The notes under the pieces were generated by a model. The model saw nothing but the letters and a program-made list of their open reading frames with translations, was not told where the DNA came from and did no database searches. 64,000 bases of DNA from Halorubrum sp. 48-1-W (GTDB lineage: Archaea; Halobacteriota; Halobacteria; Halobacteriales; Haloferacaceae). The stretch is taken from the NCBI RefSeq assembly GCF_003287355.1, contig NZ_QMIM01000012.1:80418-144417 (forward strand). The letters run 5' to 3'. A program made the translations under genes and the position numbers. Below, one piece after another: positions 60,748 to 64,000 of the stretch (position 1 is the stretch's first letter; each line of letters begins with the position of its first letter).

Positions 60748-61257
60748 ATGGCGACGTACCGCCGGAGAACCCGGATAACTGCTCCCATCGACCGCGTGTG
60801 GGCGTTCCACTCGACGATCGACGGGCTCCTCGAGTTGACGCCCGAGTGGATGAACATGCGGATCGAAGCGGTCGAGGGGCCGGACGGTGAGCGTGACCCC
60901 GACGTGTTGACCGCGGGCTCACGGATCCGGATGTCGATCCGACCGTTCGGCGTCATCCCTCGCCAACGGTGGATCTCGCGGATCGTCGAACGCGAGCCCG
61001 ACGGGGACACACCCGTCGAGGGAAGCGCGTACTTCGTCGACGACATGGTCGACGGCCCGTTCCGAACCTGGGAGCACACCCACGCGTTCTATGCCGACGG
61101 GGACGAAACGATCCTCGTCGACACCGTCGAGTACCGGCTCCCGTTCGGCGCGCTCGGCGACACCGCGGGACCGTTCGCGAAGGTCGGTTTCGAGGGGATG
61201 TTTCGGGACCGACACCGCCGGACCGCGGAGCGGTTCGAGACGGAGCGACCCGCGTGA
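60748..61257 (+). CDS. SRPBCC (START-like) superfamily protein
   Basis: 169 residues. TYRRRTRITAPIDRVWAFHSTIDGLLELTPEWMNMRIE is the helix-grip start of the SRPBCC fold; DMVDGPFRTWEHTHAFYADGDETILVDTVEYRLPFGALG is the family's second half. Such proteins bind hydrophobic ligands in a cavity; some act as cyclases. Function unknown. It is divergent from the OGG1-type gene with about 144 bases between them. Confidence 0.8.
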   Translation: MATYRRRTRITAPIDRVWAFHSTIDGLLELTPEWMNMRIEAVEGPDGERDPDVLTAGSRIRMSIRPFGVIPRQRWISRIVEREPDGDTPVEGSAYFVDDMVDGPFRTWEHTHAFYADGDETILVDTVEYRLPFGALGDTAGPFAKVGFEGMFRDRHRRTAERFETERPA

Positions 61258-61320
61258 CGTCCACGTCGGAGACGTTTCGGAGTCGGAGGAGCTCGCTGAC
61301 GCCGACGATCGAACACAGGT

Positions 61321-62217
61321 TCAGCTCCGGGAGCCGGTCATCGTGAGGTAGATCCCCGAGAGAACGATCACGCCGCCGACGAGCGTGAACCGGGTCGGGA
61401 CCTCACCCAGGAGCACCAACGCGAGGATCGTCGCCCCGACGGGTTCGCCGAGCAGTGATACCGAGACGACGCTCGATTCGAGGTACCCCAGGACCCAGTT
61501 GACGACCGTGTGTCCGAGCAGTCCCGGCCCGATCGCCAAACCGAGGAAGACCGCCCACTCGCGGGGCGGGTATCCGGAGAGCGGGTGCCCCTGTGCGAGC
61601 ACGAGGACGAACAGCGACACCGTACAGACCCCGTAGACGACGACCACGTACGGAACCAGCGCGAGTCGCTGTCGCAACGATCGACCGGCGAGGACGTAGC
61701 CGGCGGCCGTCACCGCCCCGAAGAGCGCCAGCGCGTTGCCGTAAAGCGGTGCCGGGCCGACGAGAACCCCGCCGAGGAAGTCCCCCAGTGACATGGCCAC
61801 GATCCCCCCCACCGCGATCGCTATCCCGACGGCGATACGTCGGGTTACCCGCTCACGAAGGAGGACCCACGCACCGAGCGCGACGAACACCGGCTGTGCC
61901 TGAACGAGCGTGACGCTCGCAGCGACGCTCGTCCATTCGAGGCTCTCGAACCACGAGGCGAAGTGTAACGCCAACGCGATACCCGACAGTGTCGCGAATC
62001 CGAGATCACGTCGGTCGATCCGCACGAACTGCTCGCGGTACCGCCACGCCGCGACCGGAAGAAGCGGCAACGTGGTAAAGAGCACCCGATAGAACGCGGC
62101 GACGGAGCTCGGCGCGTCACTCCACCTGACGAGGATCGCCCCGACACTAACCGCGAGGACCGCGGTCACGAGTCCCACCTTCGGAGGCACACGCGGAGCG
62201 TCCCAGTTCGAAGTCAC
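61321..62217 (-). CDS. DMT superfamily transporter, EamA type
   Basis: 298 residues, ten hydrophobic helices in two EamA repeats (VGLVTAVLAVSVGAILVRW in the first; LYGNALALFGAVTAAGYVLAG and EPVGATILALVLLGEVPT in the second). The SSVVSVSLLGEPVGA motif is characteristic of the second repeat. It probably exports a metabolite; substrate unknown. It is convergent with the preceding SRPBCC gene. Confidence 0.88.
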   Translation of the reverse strand: MTSNWDAPRVPPKVGLVTAVLAVSVGAILVRWSDAPSSVAAFYRVLFTTLPLLPVAAWRYREQFVRIDRRDLGFATLSGIALALHFASWFESLEWTSVAASVTLVQAQPVFVALGAWVLLRERVTRRIAVGIAIAVGGIVAMSLGDFLGGVLVGPAPLYGNALALFGAVTAAGYVLAGRSLRQRLALVPYVVVVYGVCTVSLFVLVLAQGHPLSGYPPREWAVFLGLAIGPGLLGHTVVNWVLGYLESSVVSVSLLGEPVGATILALVLLGEVPTRFTLVGGVIVLSGIYLTMTGSRS

Positions 62218-62296
62218 ACGACCGCTTTCCGGCGGATCCGGTTACCGCTTTCGGGACGTCGACGGAGGTTTGAATCCCCGAACCGAACGGAACGAC

Positions 62297-62587
62297 ATGT
62301 GTTCGGACACCTTCGGGGTCGGCATACGCGTCACCGAGGAGGAGCTTCGATTTCTCGTTCACGTCCCGACCGACATCGACTCCGGGTGGACCGACCCGGA
62401 GGCGTTCCAGTCGCTCGTCGCGGCGGTCGTCTGGGAGCGACTCGACAGACGGTCGGTGCTCGAGACGATCGCAACAGAGTACGATACCGGAGACACGGTG
62501 CGTTTGGGAACGGTCACGCTCGATCCCGACGGGACGGTCGTCGATCACGGTCTGAGGGCCCCCGGAGGAAACGACGACCGGGCGTGA
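62297..62587 (+). CDS. Small conserved haloarchaeal protein ending in a repeat-derived tail
   Basis: 96 residues. The body (VGIRVTEEELRFLVHVPTDIDSGWTDPEAFQSLVAAVVWERLDR ... VRLGTVTLDPDGTVVDHGL) is a compact alpha/beta domain. The last nine residues (APGGNDDRA) and the TGA stop are encoded by the first unit of a 32-bp tandem array, so the tail is young. Function unknown. It is convergent with the next gene. Confidence 0.65.
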   Translation: MCSDTFGVGIRVTEEELRFLVHVPTDIDSGWTDPEAFQSLVAAVVWERLDRRSVLETIATEYDTGDTVRLGTVTLDPDGTVVDHGLRAPGGNDDRA

Positions 62588-62750
62588 CCGCCCCCGGAGG
62601 AAACGACGACCGGGCGTGACCGCCCCCGGAGGAAACGACGACCGGGCGTGACCGCCCCCGGAGGAAACGACGACCGGGCGTGACCGCCCCCGGAGGAAAC
62701 GACGACCGGGCGTGACCGCCCCCGGAGGAAACGACGACCGGGCGCGACCG
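62559..62750. repeat. Six tandem 32-bp repeats between convergent genes
   Basis: Units start at 62559, 62591, 62623, 62655, 62687 and 62719. Units 1-5 are identical; unit 6 differs by one base (GCGC for GCGT), which removes the stop. Each begins CCCCCGGAGGAAACGACGAC. The first unit holds the last codons and TGA stop of the preceding gene; since 32 is not a multiple of three, downstream copies fall in other frames. The array ends ten bases before the next gene's stop. Confidence 0.95.
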
Positions 62751-62759
62751 TCCCCGGCG

Positions 62760-63647
62760 TCACTCCTCGAGGACGCGATCCGGATCGTCGCCACAAATCG
62801 CTGCAAAGGCGATACCGACCGTCGCCATCCGGGTCGGATCGTACGCCGTGAGGTCGTATCGTGTCGACCCGACCGTGTCCGTCCACGTGTCGAGCACCCC
62901 CAGCGAGACGAGCCCCGAGAGCGTCGCCCCGAGCGTTCGCGGCGTCGTCTCGGGACGTGAGAGGGTGGCGTGTACCTGCTTCGATTGTGGATAGTTCCGA
63001 GAACACGACTCGATACCGCGTTGTGCTTCGACCCAATACCGCCTCGTGTACCCGAACGTGGTCGGGTCCTCGCGTTTAAGCCGGGCGATCGCCGCCATCG
63101 ACTCCGGATCGACACCCTCGATCGTATCGACGCGGTCGAGGATCGCCGGCAACGCCGACCCCGACGCCGCCGAGAGCGACCAGCCGATCGTGACGGACCC
63201 GTCGACTACAGCGGCCTCGGTCGCGATCCGCTCGACCGTGTCGACGGTCTCGGTAGCTCCGCGTGTGACCGCGAACGACGCGAGATCGTCGAGCAGCACT
63301 CGCGGCTCGGAGCCCTCGAATTCGGGAAGCGTGCCGGAAACCGTTTCGAGGATCCGGTCGACACCGGCGTCCGCTCCGAGAACTGTATACGCGAGACGCC
63401 GTTCGGGAAGGACCTGCGTGGTCGTCGTCGCGACCGCACCACGGGAGAGGTCGCTCGCGACGACGACGGCCTCACGACGTGGAGGCCCCCCGATCCGATC
63501 GCTCCACGCGCGTCTCCACTCCTCGAGGCCCGTCTCGAACAGGACCGAGACGACGGGTCGATCCGTGTCCCCGTCCCGAACCGACGGCGATCCGGTCGAA
63601 GCGACCCGAACCGTCACTTCGCCCTCGCGTGTCGTCGGGACGGTCAT
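62760..63647 (-). CDS. Haloarchaeal protein with RecA/KaiC-like domain remnant and winged-helix C-terminus
   Basis: 295 residues. The N-terminal part (VVSVLFETGLEEWRRAW ... AVVVASDLSRGAVATTTTQV, RVLLDDLASFAVTRGATETVDTVERI) follows the strand order of RecA/KaiC-like signalling proteins of Halobacteria but has no Walker A motif. Residues about 210-290 (AIARLKREDPTTFGYTRRYWVEAQRGI ... TLGATLSGLVSLGVLDTWTDTVGSTRYDLT) look like a winged helix. It could be a regulator. The start at 63647 fits an AT element at 63671-63680. It lies downstream of the 5S rRNA on the same strand. Confidence 0.65.
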   Translation of the reverse strand: MTVPTTREGEVTVRVASTGSPSVRDGDTDRPVVSVLFETGLEEWRRAWSDRIGGPPRREAVVVASDLSRGAVATTTTQVLPERRLAYTVLGADAGVDRILETVSGTLPEFEGSEPRVLLDDLASFAVTRGATETVDTVERIATEAAVVDGSVTIGWSLSAASGSALPAILDRVDTIEGVDPESMAAIARLKREDPTTFGYTRRYWVEAQRGIESCSRNYPQSKQVHATLSRPETTPRTLGATLSGLVSLGVLDTWTDTVGSTRYDLTAYDPTRMATVGIAFAAICGDDPDRVLEE

Positions 63648-63666
63648 TAACGTATTGTCTTCAAAC

Positions 63667-63681
63667 AGAAATAACATAAAC
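63667..63681 (-). promoter_or_regulatory. TATA element for the gene at 63647
   Basis: On the minus strand GTTTATGTTATTTC runs 25-33 bases upstream of the ATG at 63647, so the message is probably leaderless and separate from the rRNA transcript. Confidence 0.5.
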
Positions 63682-63877
63682 TTACTGGTGGGACAATCAA
63701 TATTGAGATCCCTAACGGTTCCGGACGCATCGAGAGCGAAGCGTATCCGCGAAGCGATCCGTCCGAATCCGAAACCTACCAACCACGGTTTCCAGTCGTC
63801 GTGATCCCGTCGCGCACAGTGCGATGAACCGTTCGTGCGTCCCCCGTGTAATCGGTCGAAAACGTCGAATCGACGGA

Positions 63878-63892
63878 CGAGCCTTCGGCTCG
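63878..63892 (-). terminator. UUCG-type hairpin downstream of the 5S rRNA
   Basis: CGAGCC-TTC-GGCTCG forms a six-base stem; on the plus strand the loop reads CTTCGG. It is the second hairpin after the 5S rRNA, about 65-80 bases from its 3' end. Role in ending or processing the rRNA transcript is inference. Confidence 0.4.
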
Positions 63893-63911
63893 ACGACGAC
63901 GAACGAACCGT

Positions 63912-63935
63912 GACGCGGAGACGGGTCTCCGCGTC
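63912..63935 (-). terminator. Ten-base perfect hairpin directly downstream of the 5S rRNA
   Basis: GACGCGGAGA-CGGG-TCTCCGCGTC: a perfect ten-base stem with a four-base loop, starting about 22 bases after the 5S 3' end. It is a likely rRNA terminator or processing stem. No tRNA lies between it and the 5S gene. Confidence 0.5.
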
Positions 63936-63956
63936 GAAGGAATGAAGTATGAGTGG

Positions 63957-64000
63957 AGAGGCGGCGAACCGCGGTTCCCAGAGGATCGCTCACTCCAGTA
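63957..64000 (-). rRNA. 5S ribosomal RNA, 3' end (gene continues past window edge)
   Basis: The reverse complement of the last 44 bases begins TACTGGAGTGAGCGATCCTC and ends GGTTCGCCGCCTCT. This matches the 3' part of haloarchaeal 5S rRNA (CAGTACTGGAGTG..GCGA.CCTCTGGGAA...GGTTCGCCGCC). The gene is cut by the window edge; its 5' part and the 23S and 16S genes should lie to the right. The 3' end is placed at about 63957 by comparison with the family. Confidence 0.85.

Noticed and set aside
62559..62750. CRISPR array
   Set aside because: Units follow one another directly with no spacers and no cas genes are in the window. The other repeat blocks fail for the same reason.
63780..63956. tRNA-Cys after the 5S gene
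   Set aside because: No tRNA sequence is seen on the minus strand here; the space is taken by hairpins and plain sequence.

Overview
The window is chromosomal DNA from an extremely halophilic archaeon (class Halobacteria). Evidence: very high GC with acidic proteins, archaeal-type promoters (TATA element about 25-30 bases before leaderless starts), two transcription factor B genes, bacterio-opsin-activator-type regulators, halocyanins, a sensory rhodopsin II/transducer pair, several Halobacteria-restricted small proteins, and a 5S rRNA of haloarchaeal type at the right edge. Genus cannot be fixed from the sequence; a Halorubrum-like member of the Haloferacales is a guess.

Layout. 1-6.4 kb: truncated dhaK, universal stress protein, biotin ligase, cobyrinate diamide synthase plus a ferredoxin, a membrane protein, a decayed halocyanin, MsrB and a two-domain halocyanin-like lipoprotein whose copper cysteines are missing. 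6.6-12.5 kb: pyrB-pyrI, small conserved genes, threonine synthase and a NuoCD standing outside any nuo operon. 12.5-22.6 kb: two bacterio-opsin-activator-like regulators, ThuA-like protein, truncated hemoglobin, cupin, then a tightly packed run: sugar-type ABC transporter (binding protein, two permeases, ATPase) translationally coupled to a family III CoA-transferase and a homocitrate/isopropylmalate-synthase-like enzyme. 22.6-30.3 kb: MFS permease, M24 peptidase, TFB, Nudix, a large repeat-bearing protein and a small HTH regulator. 30.4-32.2 kb: a less GC-rich accessory patch with a beta-propeller protein and a protein carrying a single TATA-binding-protein repeat (half of a TBP). 32.2-41.2 kb: purA, acyl-CoA dehydrogenase, sopII-htrII, MFS permease and a MutS-like ATPase. 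41.2-53.6 kb: an aminotransferase and an alpha-glucan cluster (double GH15 protein divergent from two GH13 enzymes and MalQ). 53.9-64 kb: small membrane proteins, amidohydrolase, MscS channel, second TFB, zinc ribbon, UPF0058 and UPF0212 proteins, OGG1-type glycosylase, SRPBCC protein, EamA permease, an HTH-tailed protein and the 3' end of an rRNA operon.

Functional links. The glucan genes form a plausible cytoplasmic storage-polysaccharide turnover unit (no signal peptides seen). sopII/htrII is a complete blue-light phototaxis receptor. The ABC-CoA-transferase-synthase run looks like uptake plus CoA-dependent conversion of one unidentified substrate.

Across the window, short tandem repeats of 15-33 bp recur, and four of the arrays begin inside the last codons of a gene and copy its stop codon outward. 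These arrays, the half-TBP, the halocyanins without cysteine and the transporter/CoA-transferase/synthase operon are the observations most worth following.
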